The notes: generated by a model not told the origin, from the sequence alone. A DNA stretch of 64,000 nt from Methyloversatilis universalis EHg5 (GCF_000378945.1 NZ_KB900539.1:4020507-4084506), one strand, 5' to 3'. Numbered from the stretch's first letter, positions 43,405-52,422 are shown. Translations and numbers: made by a program.

Positions 43405-44106
43405 TCATTCTCCGAGATAGGCGGCGCGCACCGCCGGGTTGTCCAGCAGTTCGGCGGCCGGCGCAGTGAGCGTGATTTCACCGCCGTCCATCACACAGCC
43501 GCGGTCGCACAGCGACAGCGCGAGCCGCGCGTTCTGTTCGACCAGCAGCAGCGTCACCCCCTCCTGCACCACCTGGCGGATCACGTCGAACACGGTGTCG
43601 ACCATGATGGGCGACAGCCCCATCGACGGCTCGTCCAGCAGCAGCAGGCGCGGCCGGCTCATCAGCGCGCGGCCGATGGCCACCATCTGCTGTTCGCCGC
43701 CGGACAGCGTGCCGGCGGTCTGGCCGGCGCGCTCCTTCAGCCGCGGCAGCAGGCCGAACACGCGTTCGATGTCGGCCTCGATCGCCGCCTTGTCGTCACG
43801 AACATAGGCGCCCATTTCAAGGTTTTCCAGCACCGACAGCCGGGCGAACACGCCGCGGCCTTCCGGCACCAGCGCGAAACCCTTGCGCACCAGCGTGTGC
43901 GGCGGCGCGTGCTCGATCGCCTCGCCCTCCAGCTTTACGCTGCCGCGCGCCGGCAGCATGCGGGCGATGGCTTTCAGCGTGCTGGTCTTGCCGGCGCCGT
44001 TGGCACCGATCAGCGCCACCTTCTCGCCGGCGGCGACGTCCAGATCGACGCCGCGCACCGCGCAGATGCCGCCGTAGTGCACCTCCAGTCCGCGCACCTC
44101 AAGCAT
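43405..44106 (-). CDS. livF: Branched-chain amino-acid ABC transporter ATPase LivF
   Basis: A 233-residue ABC ATPase. Walker A 'LIGANGAGKTSTLKAI', signature 'TLSGGEQQMVAIGRAL', Walker B 'LLLLDEPSMGLSP', H-loop 'LLVEQNARLAL'. The short length and 'EGRGVFARLSVLENLEMGAY' are typical of LivF. With LivG it powers the permease LivHM. It overlaps livG by 8 nt. Confidence 0.95.
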   Translation of the reverse strand: MLEVRGLEVHYGGICAVRGVDLDVAAGEKVALIGANGAGKTSTLKAIARMLPARGSVKLEGEAIEHAPPHTLVRKGFALVPEGRGVFARLSVLENLEMGAYVRDDKAAIEADIERVFGLLPRLKERAGQTAGTLSGGEQQMVAIGRALMSRPRLLLLDEPSMGLSPIMVDTVFDVIRQVVQEGVTLLLVEQNARLALSLCDRGCVMDGGEITLTAPAAELLDNPAVRAAYLGE

Positions 44107-44875
44107 CGGCCGCCTCCCTGCCCAGATAGGCGGCGATCACACGCGGGTCGCGGCGGACGACGTCAGGCACGTCCTCGGCGATCTTCTCGCCGTAATCGAG
44201 CACCGCAACGCGGTCGCACAGGCCCATCACCAGTTTCACGTCGTGTTCGATCAGCAGCACGGTCATGCCATCGCCGCGCAGCTTTTCGATCAGCGCGCGC
44301 AGGCCGGCGGTTTCGGTCGCATTCATGCCGGCGGCCGGTTCGTCCAGCGCCAGCAGACGTGGTTCGGTGGCCAGCGCACGGGCGATCTCCAGCCGGCGCT
44401 GGTCGCCGTAGCTCAGATGCGTGGCCTGCTGATTGGCCAGCCGGTCGATGCCGACATAGCGCAGCAGCGCATGCGCGCGCGCCTCGGTGTCGGCCTCTTC
44501 GCGGCGCGCAGCCGGCGTGCGCAGGATGGCGCCCAGCACGCCGGTGTGCAGCCGGATGTGGCGGCCCACCATCACGTTCTCCAGCGCGCTCATGGCGCCG
44601 AACAGCCGGATGTTCTGAAAGGTGCGGGCGATGCCCAGACCGGCGATGCGGTGCGGCACGCCCAGCGGCAGCGACTGGCCGTCGAAGCGCACCTCGCCCT
44701 GATCGGCGCTGTACAGGCCGGTGAGCACATTGAAGAAGCTGGTCTTGCCGGCGCCATTCGGGCCGATCAACCCGTACACCTCACCGGCGCGTATGGACAG
44801 CGACACGTCGCGCAGCGCCTGCACGCCCCCGAAGCGCTTGCTGATGCCGCGGGCTTCCAGCAGCGGCGCGCTCAT
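44099..44875 (-). CDS. livG: Branched-chain amino-acid ABC transporter ATPase LivG
   Basis: A 258-residue ABC ATPase: Walker A 'LIGPNGAGKTSFFNVLTGLY', 'GIARTFQNIRLFGAMSALENVMVGRH' (the LivG Q-loop region), signature 'LSYGDQRRLEIARALA', Walker B 'LLALDEPAAGMN', 'VLLIEHDVKLVMG'. The start codon overlaps the livM stop (ATGA). The C-terminal 'YLGREAADA' region is as in LivG. Confidence 0.95.
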   Translation of the reverse strand: MSAPLLEARGISKRFGGVQALRDVSLSIRAGEVYGLIGPNGAGKTSFFNVLTGLYSADQGEVRFDGQSLPLGVPHRIAGLGIARTFQNIRLFGAMSALENVMVGRHIRLHTGVLGAILRTPAARREEADTEARAHALLRYVGIDRLANQQATHLSYGDQRRLEIARALATEPRLLALDEPAAGMNATETAGLRALIEKLRGDGMTVLLIEHDVKLVMGLCDRVAVLDYGEKIAEDVPDVVRRDPRVIAAYLGREAADA

Positions 44876-45972
44876 GCCGCCTCTCCGTGCGCCGCCAGTT
44901 CGCGCTTGCGCAGCGCAGACGGCCACAGGCCGGCCGGGCGCCAGCGCATCACCACCACCAGCGCGATGCCGAACAGCAGCAGGCGCAGCGATTCCGGGTC
45001 GATCAGCACCTTGCCGAACAGCGACTGCTGCACCGGCACCGCACCCCAGCGCAGCGCCTCCGGCAGCAGCGCCAGCAGCACCGCGCCGAGAATGACACCC
45101 GGGATGTGGCCCATGCCGCCCAGCACCACCATGCACAGCACCATGACCGATTCCAGCAGGCCGAAGGACTCCGGGCTGACGAAGCCCTGGAAGCCGGCGA
45201 ACAGGCCGCCGGCCACGCCGCCGAAGGTGGCGCCCAGACCGAAAGCCAGCAGCTTCACGTTGCGCGTATTGATGCCGCAGGCGCGGGCGGCCACCTCATC
45301 TTCGCGGATGGCGACCCAGGCGCGGCCGAGCCGCGAATCCTGCAGCCGCACGCAGACAAACACCACGAGCAGCGTGAGCGCGAGGAAGAAGTAGTACTGC
45401 AGATGCACGCCCGGCACCATGACACCGAACAGCTCCAGCGGCCGGTTCAGCGCGTGGCCGCCGATCTGGGCGGCGGCGATGTTGTTGATGCCCTGCGGCC
45501 CGTTGGTGATGTTGGCCGGCGCATTCAGGTTGTTCAGGAAGATGCGGATGATTTCGCCGAAGCCCAGCGTCACGATGGCCAGATAGTCACCGCGCAGCTT
45601 GAGCGTCGGCGCACCGAGCATGACACCGAACAGGCCGGCCACCAGCGCGCCCAGCGGCAGCACCGCCCACACCGGCCAGCCGGGTGCGACCGCGAACAGC
45701 GCCGGGAAGGCGGTCGCCAGATGCGGGCTGGACAGCAGCGCGTACAGATAGGCGCCGACCGCGTAGAAGGCGATGTAGCCGAGGTCGAGCAGGCCGGCGA
45801 AGCCGACCACGATGTTGAGCCCGAGCGCCAGCATGACGTAGAGCAGCGCGAAATCGACGATGCGCACCCAGGAATTGCCGAAGGTGGCGCCGACCGCGAA
45901 GGGCAGCACCGCCAGCGCCACGCCGATCAGCGCGATGCCCAGCCGGGCCTTCAGTTTCGGATCGGCGCTCAT
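44872..45972 (-). CDS. livM: Branched-chain amino-acid ABC permease LivM
   Basis: A 366-residue permease with about ten helices. 'YVMLALGLNIVVGFAGLLDLGYIAFYAVGAYLYALL' and 'TLGFGEIIRIFLNNLN' are LivM signatures, and 'GRAWVAIREDEVAARACGINTRNVKLLAFGLGATFGGVAGGLFAG' holds the EAA-type loop contacting the ATPases. I started at the ATG overlapping the livH stop; the open frame extends far upstream only as an antisense shadow of livH. Confidence 0.95.
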   Translation of the reverse strand: MSADPKLKARLGIALIGVALAVLPFAVGATFGNSWVRIVDFALLYVMLALGLNIVVGFAGLLDLGYIAFYAVGAYLYALLSSPHLATAFPALFAVAPGWPVWAVLPLGALVAGLFGVMLGAPTLKLRGDYLAIVTLGFGEIIRIFLNNLNAPANITNGPQGINNIAAAQIGGHALNRPLELFGVMVPGVHLQYYFFLALTLLVVFVCVRLQDSRLGRAWVAIREDEVAARACGINTRNVKLLAFGLGATFGGVAGGLFAGFQGFVSPESFGLLESVMVLCMVVLGGMGHIPGVILGAVLLALLPEALRWGAVPVQQSLFGKVLIDPESLRLLLFGIALVVVMRWRPAGLWPSALRKRELAAHGEAA

Positions 45973-46892
45973 GCCCGCTCCGCCACCTTTTCGCCCATCA
46001 GCCCGGACGGACGGAACACCAGCACCAGGATGAGCACGAAGAAGGCGAACACGTCCTTGTAGTGGCTGCCGAGGAAGCCGCCGGTCAGGTCGCCGATATA
46101 GCCGGCGGCCAGGCTTTCGATGATGCCCAGCAGCAGTCCGCCCAGCATGGCGCCGCCGAGATTGCCGATGCCGCCCAGCACGGCCGCGGTGAAGGCCTTG
46201 AGCCCCAGCATGAAGCCCATCGCGTAGTGCGCGATCGAGTAGTTGGCGGCCACCATGACGCCGGCCACCGCCGCCAGGCCGGAGCCGAGCACGAAGGTGA
46301 AGGAAATGACGCGGTCCACATCCACGCCCATCAGCCGGGCCACCGCCGGATTTTCGGCGCTCGCCCGCATCGCGCGGCCGAGCCGGGTACGGGTGACCAG
46401 CCACACCAGCGCCGCCATCAGCAGCGCCGCGGTGAGCACGATGATGATCTGCAGGTCGGTGATGGCCGCGCCGCCGACCTTGTGCGCGGTCACGGACAGC
46501 AGGGCCGGGAAGGTGTGGTAGTTGCGGCCCCAGCCCATCATGGCCAGCTGCTGCAGCACGATGGACACGCCGATGGCGGTGATCAGCGGCGCCAGACGTG
46601 GCGCGTTGCGCAGCGGCCGGTAGGCGATGCGCTCTATCGTGAAGCCCACCGCCATGCACACCGGAATCGCGATCAGCAGGCCGGCCAGCACGACGACCGG
46701 ACCGGGCAGGCCGCTCGGCACCAGCAGGCCGATGGCAGTGAGCGCGCTCAGCGCGCCGATCATGACCACTTCGCCGTGCGCGAAATTGATCAGGCCGAGG
46801 ATGCCGTAGACCATCGTGTAGCCAAGGGCGACCAGCGCATAGATGCTGCCGAGCACCAGCCCGTTGATGATCTGCTGGATGAGGATGTCCAC
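45969..46892 (-). CDS. livH: Branched-chain amino-acid ABC permease LivH
   Basis: A 307-residue permease: 'DILIQQIINGLVLGSIYALVALGYTMVYGILGLINFAHGEVVMIGAL' is the classic LivH N-terminus, and 'RTRLGRAMRASAENPAVARLMGVDVDRVISFTFVLGSGLA' contains the EAA loop. The GTG at 46890-46892 was chosen because the protein then starts exactly as its relatives do; the open frame continues upstream. About 110 bp, with GC hairpins, separate it from livK. Confidence 0.93.
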   Translation of the reverse strand: MDILIQQIINGLVLGSIYALVALGYTMVYGILGLINFAHGEVVMIGALSALTAIGLLVPSGLPGPVVVLAGLLIAIPVCMAVGFTIERIAYRPLRNAPRLAPLITAIGVSIVLQQLAMMGWGRNYHTFPALLSVTAHKVGGAAITDLQIIIVLTAALLMAALVWLVTRTRLGRAMRASAENPAVARLMGVDVDRVISFTFVLGSGLAAVAGVMVAANYSIAHYAMGFMLGLKAFTAAVLGGIGNLGGAMLGGLLLGIIESLAAGYIGDLTGGFLGSHYKDVFAFFVLILVLVFRPSGLMGEKVAERA

Positions 46893-47004
46893 GAAGCGTC
46901 GGGTGTCCTGTGCCGTACAGTGCCGCCGCGCGGCACCCGGGGAAGGAAGCCGCACCGGCAGCTGCCGGCGCGGCCTGCGGGGCGCGGCATGGCCGCGCCG
47001 GGGA

Positions 47005-48201
47005 TCAGTTCGGCGCCTTGCCGCCCAGGGTTTCGAGCGCGCTCCAGGCGCCGCCCTTGGCCTGGTACAGCGTGATCGCGCCGTCCCTGATGTCGCCCTT
47101 CTCGTCGAACTGGATCTGCGCGGTCAGACCCGGGTAGTTCAGCGCGGCAAGCGCCGGCAGGAATTTGGCGGTGTCGACCGAACCGGCCTGTTTCATCGCC
47201 TCGGCCACCACTCGCACCGCGTCGTAGGCATAGGGCGCGTAGAGCTGGATGTCGGCGTTGTACTTGGCCTTGTAGCGGTCACGGAAGGCGCTGCCGCCGG
47301 CCATCTGGTCCAGCGGCACGCCGGGCAGCGAACAGTAGTGGCCGTCAGCGCCCTCGCCCGCCAGCTTGTGGAACTCGACCGTGCAGGCGCCGTCGCCGAA
47401 CAGCATGGGTGCGCCGATATTGAGCGTCCTGAGCTGGCGCGCCATCGGGCCGGCCTGGGTGTCCATGCCACCGTAGAACACCAGATCCGGTCTGGTCGAT
47501 TTCACCTTGGTCAGGATGGCGGCGAAATCGGTTTCCTTGTCGGTCGTGTATTCACGGGTGACGATGGTGGCGCCCGCCGCCTTGGCCGCCTTGTCGAACT
47601 CGTCAGCCAGGCCCTGACCGTAGGCGGTGCGGTCGTCGATGATGGCGATCTTCTTAGCGCCCAGCTTGGTCACCGCGAAGCCGCCGAGCACGCTGCCCTG
47701 CTGCACGTCGTCGGCGAACACGCGGAAGGCGGTCTTGTAACCCTGACGGGTGTAGGTCGGGTTGGTGGCCGACGGCGACACCTGCACGATGCCGGCGTCG
47801 TGGTAGATGCGCGACGCCGGAATGGTGGTGCCGGAGTTCAGGTGACCGATCACCGCGTTGACGTGGGCGTCGGCCAGCTTCTGCGCCACCGTCGTGCCCT
47901 GGCGCGGGTCAGCCTGGTCGTCTTCGCCCAGCAGTTCGAACTTGGCCACCTTGCCGCCGATCAGCAGCTTTTCGGCATTCAGGTCGTCGATCGCCAGCCG
48001 TGCGCCATTCTCGTTGTCCTTGCCCAGATGCGCCTGCGGCCCGGTCAGCGGCGCCACATGGCCCAGCCGTATGGTGACGGTGGCCGCGGCGTCGGCGGCA
48101 GCCGGGGCGGCCGCGTCGTCCTTCTGGCCGCAGGCCGCAAGCAGGCAGGCGGACAGCGCGACCAGTGCGGTCAGCGGGCGCGACGAGGTGATCGGGGTCA
48201 T
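47005..48201 (-). CDS. livK: Branched-chain amino-acid ABC transporter substrate-binding lipoprotein
   Basis: A 398-residue periplasmic binding protein anchored as a lipoprotein (signal peptide with lipobox L-A-A-C at 'SACLLAACGQ'). The Leu/Ile/Val-binding fold is shown by 'IRLGHVAPLTGPQAHLGKDNENGARLAIDDLN', 'VNAVIGHLNSGTTIPASRIY', 'AIIDDRTAYGQGLADEFDKAAKAAGATIV' and 'YAPYAYDAVRVVAEAMKQA'. It delivers Leu/Ile/Val, or possibly related amides, to LivHMGF. A Gram-negative binding protein kept as a lipoprotein is less usual. It has its own promoter. Confidence 0.92.
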   Translation of the reverse strand: MTPITSSRPLTALVALSACLLAACGQKDDAAAPAAADAAATVTIRLGHVAPLTGPQAHLGKDNENGARLAIDDLNAEKLLIGGKVAKFELLGEDDQADPRQGTTVAQKLADAHVNAVIGHLNSGTTIPASRIYHDAGIVQVSPSATNPTYTRQGYKTAFRVFADDVQQGSVLGGFAVTKLGAKKIAIIDDRTAYGQGLADEFDKAAKAAGATIVTREYTTDKETDFAAILTKVKSTRPDLVFYGGMDTQAGPMARQLRTLNIGAPMLFGDGACTVEFHKLAGEGADGHYCSLPGVPLDQMAGGSAFRDRYKAKYNADIQLYAPYAYDAVRVVAEAMKQAGSVDTAKFLPALAALNYPGLTAQIQFDEKGDIRDGAITLYQAKGGAWSALETLGGKAPN

Positions 48202-48242
48202 CTGGAATCTCCGCGGAGGGCTGAAAAGGTTGTCAGCCCCGG

Positions 48243-48271
48243 ATTCTGCGGGTGACCGCCCGGAGCGTCAA
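48243..48271 (-). promoter_or_regulatory. Sigma-70 promoter of livK
   Basis: On the minus strand TTGACG (complement of 48266-48271) and CAGAAT (complement of 48243-48248) are separated by 17 bp. The start would fall at about 48235, giving a leader of some 34 nt with a 7-bp hairpin at 48218-48239. Confidence 0.55.
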
Positions 48272-48283
48272 TTTGGGCGCGGC

Positions 48284-48325
48284 AGAAACGACGATGCCGG
48301 ACTGCGCGAACGCAGGCCGGCATCG
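48284..48325 (-). terminator. Terminator after the PEP-CTERM gene
   Basis: A long stem (CGATGCCGG and CTGCG arms with one A/G mismatch, CGAA loop) is followed on the minus strand by TCGTTTCT. It lies 22 bp past the stop of the PEP-CTERM gene and before the livK promoter. Confidence 0.65.
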
Positions 48326-48346
48326 CTGTCCTCTGCCGCCGGAAAC

Positions 48347-49534
48347 TCAGGCGGCGCGGCGACGGCGGGCCATGGCGACCAGGCCCAGACCGGCCAGGAA
48401 CATCGCGTAGGTTTCCGGCTCGGGCACCGGCACCGACACGGTGATCGGGTTCTGCGACATCGACACCTGACCGCTGCTGTCGAAAGTGAGGCCGGTGACG
48501 AAGGCGGTCGGGTTCAGCGGGTCGAGCGCGGCGCCCTGTTCGATGCCCAGGATGCGGAAGCGGGTGACCGCCTCGACGAAGTTGTAGGTCACACCGCCGG
48601 TCAGCACGTCGCCGGTGGCGACCCACTCGCTGCCATTCCACAGCCACAGGTCGTACAGGCCATCGCCGAAGGTCGGCAGCAGCACCGAGGCGATCGACGG
48701 GCCGCTGTTCACGATGTAGTCGTAGCCGATGGCGATGTCCGGATCGATGAACACGGTCCGGCCCGGCACGATGTTGAAGTTGAAGTTCCAGCCTTCGTCG
48801 CTGGCCACCGGCATCAGCGGATTGGTGGGCGAGCTGCCCGGCAGCTGACCGTTGCGGATGGCGAAGGACCACAGGCCGGCTTCGCCGCCGGCCACATTGG
48901 TGGTGTTCTGCAGGTTCAGCACGTCGCCGGTACGCGAACCGGGCAGGGTCAGGTAGTTGATGCCGTCACCGGCGTCGTAGCCGGCCTGCGCCGGAATGCC
49001 GCCGAGACCGTTCGATCCGTCGCTGGCGTCACCGGTGGTCCATTCAAGACTCTGGTAGCGGAAATCGACGTCGAAGTTGCCGGCACCGGTGTCGGCACGG
49101 TTGCGCAGCAGCAGCTGGAAGCTGTTGGTCTTGTTGGTCTGCTGGTTGTAGTAGCCGACGTTTTGCCAGGTCACCGCCAGCGTGTCGTCGTTCGGTGAAT
49201 GGATCCACACATTGCCCACGCCACGGGTATCCACGTCACCCCAGTAGGGCGCAATCATCGGCTGCGAAGCGATCGGGAATGCGGCCGGCGTAAACGAGCT
49301 CAGCGCGCTTTCAAAGGTGATGTTGCCGTTGTTGTTGACGAAGAAATTGCTGTAGGTCTGACCGAAGAAGTTGATGCTGAACGGCAGCCGGATCTGATTG
49401 GTCGAGCGGTCGTCGTTGGCTTCCAGGAACTGGGTGCCATAGCCGCTGGCGCCGAAACTGAGCATGGAAGCGGCCTGCGCACCGCCGGACAGGGCGGCGA
49501 TCAGGGCGGGCAGCAGAAGGGTGCGGAATTTCAT
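48347..49534 (-). CDS. PEP-CTERM sorted protein with nidogen-like (NIDO) domain
   Basis: A 395-residue exported surface protein. Signal peptide about 1-22 ('LLPALIAALSGGAQA'). The mature part has a NIDO-like region: 'IRLPFSINFFGQTYSNFFVNNNGNITFE', 'PMIAPYWGDVDTRG', 'TLAVTWQNVGYYNQQTNKTNSFQLLLRNR'. The C-terminus is a PEP-CTERM tag: 'VPEPETYAMFLAGLGLVAMARRRRAA' contains the PEP motif, a transmembrane helix and a basic tail, which directs processing by exosortase. Such proteins belong to exopolysaccharide/biofilm or floc systems. GGAG precedes the ATG. A sigma-54 promoter lies just upstream. Confidence 0.92.
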   Translation of the reverse strand: MKFRTLLLPALIAALSGGAQAASMLSFGASGYGTQFLEANDDRSTNQIRLPFSINFFGQTYSNFFVNNNGNITFESALSSFTPAAFPIASQPMIAPYWGDVDTRGVGNVWIHSPNDDTLAVTWQNVGYYNQQTNKTNSFQLLLRNRADTGAGNFDVDFRYQSLEWTTGDASDGSNGLGGIPAQAGYDAGDGINYLTLPGSRTGDVLNLQNTTNVAGGEAGLWSFAIRNGQLPGSSPTNPLMPVASDEGWNFNFNIVPGRTVFIDPDIAIGYDYIVNSGPSIASVLLPTFGDGLYDLWLWNGSEWVATGDVLTGGVTYNFVEAVTRFRILGIEQGAALDPLNPTAFVTGLTFDSSGQVSMSQNPITVSVPVPEPETYAMFLAGLGLVAMARRRRAA

Positions 49535-49567
49535 CTGTAACGCTCCGGTAATGTTTGACCGAGCGAC

Positions 49568-49583
49568 AGCAAGCGATGTGCCA
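49568..49583 (-). promoter_or_regulatory. Sigma-54 promoter of the PEP-CTERM gene
   Basis: Read on the minus strand, TGGCACATCGCTTGCT matches TGGCAC-N5-TTGC with perfect -24 GG and -12 GC spacing. The start would lie around 49556, about 22 nt before the ATG. In floc-forming betaproteobacteria PEP-CTERM genes are known to be RpoN/PrsR-dependent. Confidence 0.75.
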
Positions 49584-49657
49584 AAACGTATGACTTTGGT
49601 ATTACGTATTGTGAACAGCAGGATGCAGGACAGCCCGGCGGCACGCCGTTTGGGTGC

Positions 49658-49674
49658 TGTAAGGCTTACCGACA
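49658..49674. promoter_or_regulatory. Possible activator site for the PEP-CTERM promoter
   Basis: TGTAAGGCTTACCGACA contains a perfect odd palindrome (GTAAG-G-CTTAC at 49659-49669), about 75-90 bp upstream of the sigma-54 promoter, a fitting enhancer distance. The rest of the 329-bp gap (49535-49863) holds no gene. Binding by a PrsR-type regulator is inferred only. Confidence 0.45.
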
Positions 49675-49863
49675 GTGCGCACGGTGCGGCGCTAGCACAG
49701 GGGTAAGCGCTTGTGCGCCGCCCACCCTGTTCCACCTCATGCGCAGCGTGACCGGCCGCACGGAAGCGGCTGCAACCGGAATGCCCCGTTCGCCAGGTAC
49801 ACGGCCATCACGGCTCACCGTCGTTGCAAAGCCTGCGGACACGCGTGCAAAGTTTTCCGACGC

Positions 49864-50793
49864 TCAGCCGCCCACCTTGTCGCCCGCTGGCGCGGGCGCC
49901 AGCCCGCCCTCTTCCCGCACGTCGTCCGGCAGACGGTCGCGCAGATCGCGGATGATGCCCAGCAGGGCCAGCAGTTTCAGGATGAGGAAGGTGATGTCCA
50001 GCTCGTACCAGGCGAAGCCGGCGCGGGCGCTGGCGCCGTAGCGGTGATGGTTGTTGTGCCAGCCACCGCCCATCGTGAACAGCGCCAGCAGCGGACGGTT
50101 CATCGAATCGTCGTCGGTGTCGAAGCGGCGGTAACCGCCCGGCAGGCGGCGGAAATGGCCGACCGAATTGACCATGGACACAGTCTGCACGCCGAGCGCG
50201 GTCGGCAGGAAGAAGCCCCACATCAGCGCAGCGCCGCCGCTCACGTCCGGCCCGAACACGCCAGCGCGGGCCAGCAGCCAGATGAAGAAGGCGCCGGACA
50301 GCATGAGCAGCGTGTAGTGCTTGTTTATCCAGAGGATTTCCGGGTAGCGGGCGAAATCCGGCACGCGGTCGAGGTCGGTGTCCTTGTAGCGCTCGCACCA
50401 CACCCAGCCGACATGCGAGTGAAACAGGCCGTGCTGGCGCGGCGAGATCGGATCTTCCGGCGCCTCGACGTTCTGATGGTGGTGGCGATGAACCGAAGCC
50501 CACCACAGTGGCCCGTGCTGGCCGCACTGCGATGCGATCAGTGCCAGCACGAACTGCACCCGGCGCGAACAGCGGAAGGCCCGGTGCGAAAAGTAGCGGT
50601 GATAGATGCCTTCGACGCCGAACATCCGGATCGCGTAGCTCACCAGCGCCAGCAGCAGCAGCGCGGTGGTCGGCGGATAGAGCAGCGGCGTAGCCAGCGC
50701 GGCGGCAAACAGCAGCACATAGCGTACGCGGGTCTGCCGTATCGATTCGGTGACCTGCATGCCGTAGCGGGTACGTGCGGGTGCTGCATCCAT
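49864..50793 (-). CDS. Membrane fatty-acid (acyl-CoA) desaturase
   Basis: A 309-residue di-iron membrane desaturase with the three His boxes 'HRYFSHR', 'HRHHHQN' and 'HNNHH' in the right order, between hydrophobic helix pairs ('YVLLFAAALATPLLYPP', 'LLMLSGAFFIWLLA'). It likely inserts a delta-9 double bond into acyl chains using O2. I used the second ATG (MDAAPART...) since GGAG lies 7 nt before it; a start four codons earlier is possible. It is next to a cytochrome c gene but separated by a terminator. Confidence 0.9.
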   Translation of the reverse strand: MDAAPARTRYGMQVTESIRQTRVRYVLLFAAALATPLLYPPTTALLLLALVSYAIRMFGVEGIYHRYFSHRAFRCSRRVQFVLALIASQCGQHGPLWWASVHRHHHQNVEAPEDPISPRQHGLFHSHVGWVWCERYKDTDLDRVPDFARYPEILWINKHYTLLMLSGAFFIWLLARAGVFGPDVSGGAALMWGFFLPTALGVQTVSMVNSVGHFRRLPGGYRRFDTDDDSMNRPLLALFTMGGGWHNNHHRYGASARAGFAWYELDITFLILKLLALLGIIRDLRDRLPDDVREEGGLAPAPAGDKVGG

Positions 50794-50892
50794 GGCCGGC
50801 TCCATTGCGGGATGCGCGGCACTTTAGCAGTGCACCGTGAACGGCAACACGGTGAATAGCGGGTGGCCTTGCCCGCAATCCTGCGGTGAACG

Positions 50893-50918
50893 AAAAAGCC
50901 GGCCTACAGGCCGGCTTT
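50893..50918. terminator. Bidirectional terminator downstream of the cytochrome c gene
   Basis: Stem GCCGGCC / GGCCGGC with loop TACA is flanked by five A on the left and three T on the right. On the minus strand the T-run is five long, so it mainly ends the cytochrome c transcript. Confidence 0.88.
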
Positions 50919-50940
50919 CGTGCGCACGCGCAGAAACGGA

Positions 50941-51270
50941 TTACTTCGCGCCGGCCAGTACCCAGGCAGCCAGGGTCTTGGCATCGGCATCCGACAGCGC
51001 GGACTGGGCCGGCATCGGCATCGGGCCACCCCAGAGGGTCTTGCCGCCAGCCGGGGTACCGGCCTTGATGAAGGCGGCGACCTTGGCTTCGGCGTCTTTC
51101 TGGCCGGCGTACTTCTTGGCGACCGCGGCGTAACCCGGGCCGATCTTGGTGTCGGCGCCCTGCGAATGACAGGCCAGGCAGCCCTTGGCGGTGGCCAGGT
51201 CCTTGCTGGCGAAAGCCGGTGCGCTCACGAGCGCGGCGGCACAGACGACAGCGGAAATCAGCGTTTTCAT
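50941..51270 (-). CDS. Class I cytochrome c (c551/c552-like)
   Basis: A 109-residue periplasmic haem protein with a signal peptide ending 'PAFA' (residue about 21). The haem-binding motif is C31-L-A-C34-H35 ('GCLACHSQGADTKIGPGY'). The Met ligand is in 'GGPMPMPAQSALSDADAKTLAAWVL'. These features match small diffusible cytochromes c that feed terminal oxidases or peroxidases. GAGGAAC precedes the ATG. It is flanked by a terminator downstream. Confidence 0.94.
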   Translation of the reverse strand: MKTLISAVVCAAALVSAPAFASKDLATAKGCLACHSQGADTKIGPGYAAVAKKYAGQKDAEAKVAAFIKAGTPAGGKTLWGGPMPMPAQSALSDADAKTLAAWVLAGAK

Positions 51271-51449
51271 GGTGTTCCTCGACGATGTGGTTGAACCAGG
51301 ATTCTTTTCTGGCGCGGGGCCGGGCGGGATCCGGCGCAGGCTCGGCGACGCGGCCCGCAAGTCTATGCCAGCAGCGGCCCGGTCTCCAAGAGCGCCGGCA
51401 GCGGCCGGGCGCTCATACAACGATTCCCGCGGCGCGCGCGTTGACCGCT

Positions 51450-52319
51450 TCAGCGCGCACGCCGCCAGCCCACGCTCAGTGCGGTACCCGCCAGAATGAT
51501 CACGGTGCTTCCCAGCATGGCCAGCGTGGGCCGCTCATCGAACAGCAGGTGACCCCACAGCATGGCGAAGGGCGGAATCAGGAAGGTGACGCTGAGCGCC
51601 TGGGTGGCGCCCATGCGGCCGATCAGCCGGAAATACAGCGCATTGGCCAGCGCGGTCGACACCAGGCCCAGCATGGCCACCGCCAGCAAGGGCCGCCAGG
51701 ACGGCAGCTGGTCCGGCAGCGACAGCAACGCCCAGGGCAGCAGCAGCAACGCGCCGACCAGCGAAATGCCGGTCGCCACCGCGGTCGGCGGCACATCGTG
51801 CAGCCGCCGCCTCACCCACTGCACGCACAGGCCATAGGACGCCGCCGCGACCAGCCCCAGCGCGACCGCGTCCAGCCCCACCTTCAGCGGACCGGTGTCA
51901 CGCAGCGCCGCCAGCATTGCGACACCGACAAAGCCGAGCAGCAGGCCCAGCTGCTTCGAGCGCGACACCGCTTCGCGCCATACCCACACGCCCAGCAGCG
52001 CCGAAAACAGCGGCGAGGTCGCGTTCAATACCGCGGCGAAGCCGGCGCTGGAGCGCATGACGGTTTCGGCAAAAAGCACGAACGGCAGCGCGGTGCTGCC
52101 GGCACCGGTCAGCAGCAGCCAGCCGGCCACGCGCCGGCGCTCGCCCGCCGCCACCTGGCGCAGTGGCCAGCCGAACACCGCCAGCAGCGCGGCCGACGCC
52201 AGTGCAAGCCGCAGCCCCACGGTCAGCGGCAGGCCCAGTTCGGGAATGGCGACGCGGTACAACGCGAAGGACGCGCCCCAGATCAGCGCCAGCAGCAGGA
52301 ATTCAAGACGGGTGCGCAC
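51450..52319 (-). CDS. EamA/DMT family transporter
   Basis: A 289-residue integral membrane protein with about ten helices in two EamA repeats ('[25 protein letters not shown]...' and '[21 protein letters not shown]...'). The 'LIWGASF' and '[23 protein letters not shown]' motifs are usual in this family of drug/metabolite exporters. The substrate is unknown. The start at GTG 52317-52319 is uncertain; the frame is open to the divergent cobT gene, but the upstream residues are polar and would not be a membrane entry. Confidence 0.82.
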   Translation of the reverse strand: MRTRLEFLLLALIWGASFALYRVAIPELGLPLTVGLRLALASAALLAVFGWPLRQVAAGERRRVAGWLLLTGAGSTALPFVLFAETVMRSSAGFAAVLNATSPLFSALLGVWVWREAVSRSKQLGLLLGFVGVAMLAALRDTGPLKVGLDAVALGLVAAASYGLCVQWVRRRLHDVPPTAVATGISLVGALLLLPWALLSLPDQLPSWRPLLAVAMLGLVSTALANALYFRLIGRMGATQALSVTFLIPPFAMLWGHLLFDERPTLAMLGSTVIILAGTALSVGWRRAR

Positions 52320-52422
52320 AGCGGGGGCGAAGCGGGATCGATGCGGGCTGCCATTGTCGCTGGCCCACGCCCTGCCCGCCAGCCGGCTAAACTGCCGGGC
52401 TGCACTGCACCACCGGATCACC

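Noticed and set aside
44872..46659. Long livM frame starting inside livH
   Set aside because: The first 229 codons are an out-of-frame shadow of livH; LivM-like sequence begins at the ATG overlapping the livH stop.
49711..50859. 382-codon plus-strand frame across the desaturase gene
   Set aside because: The desaturase on the minus strand has all three His boxes; this frame has no family features or ribosome-binding site.
52320..52422. Cobalamin riboswitch before cobT
   Set aside because: Only about 100 bp separate the divergent genes, too short for the element, and no B12-box-like sequence is seen.
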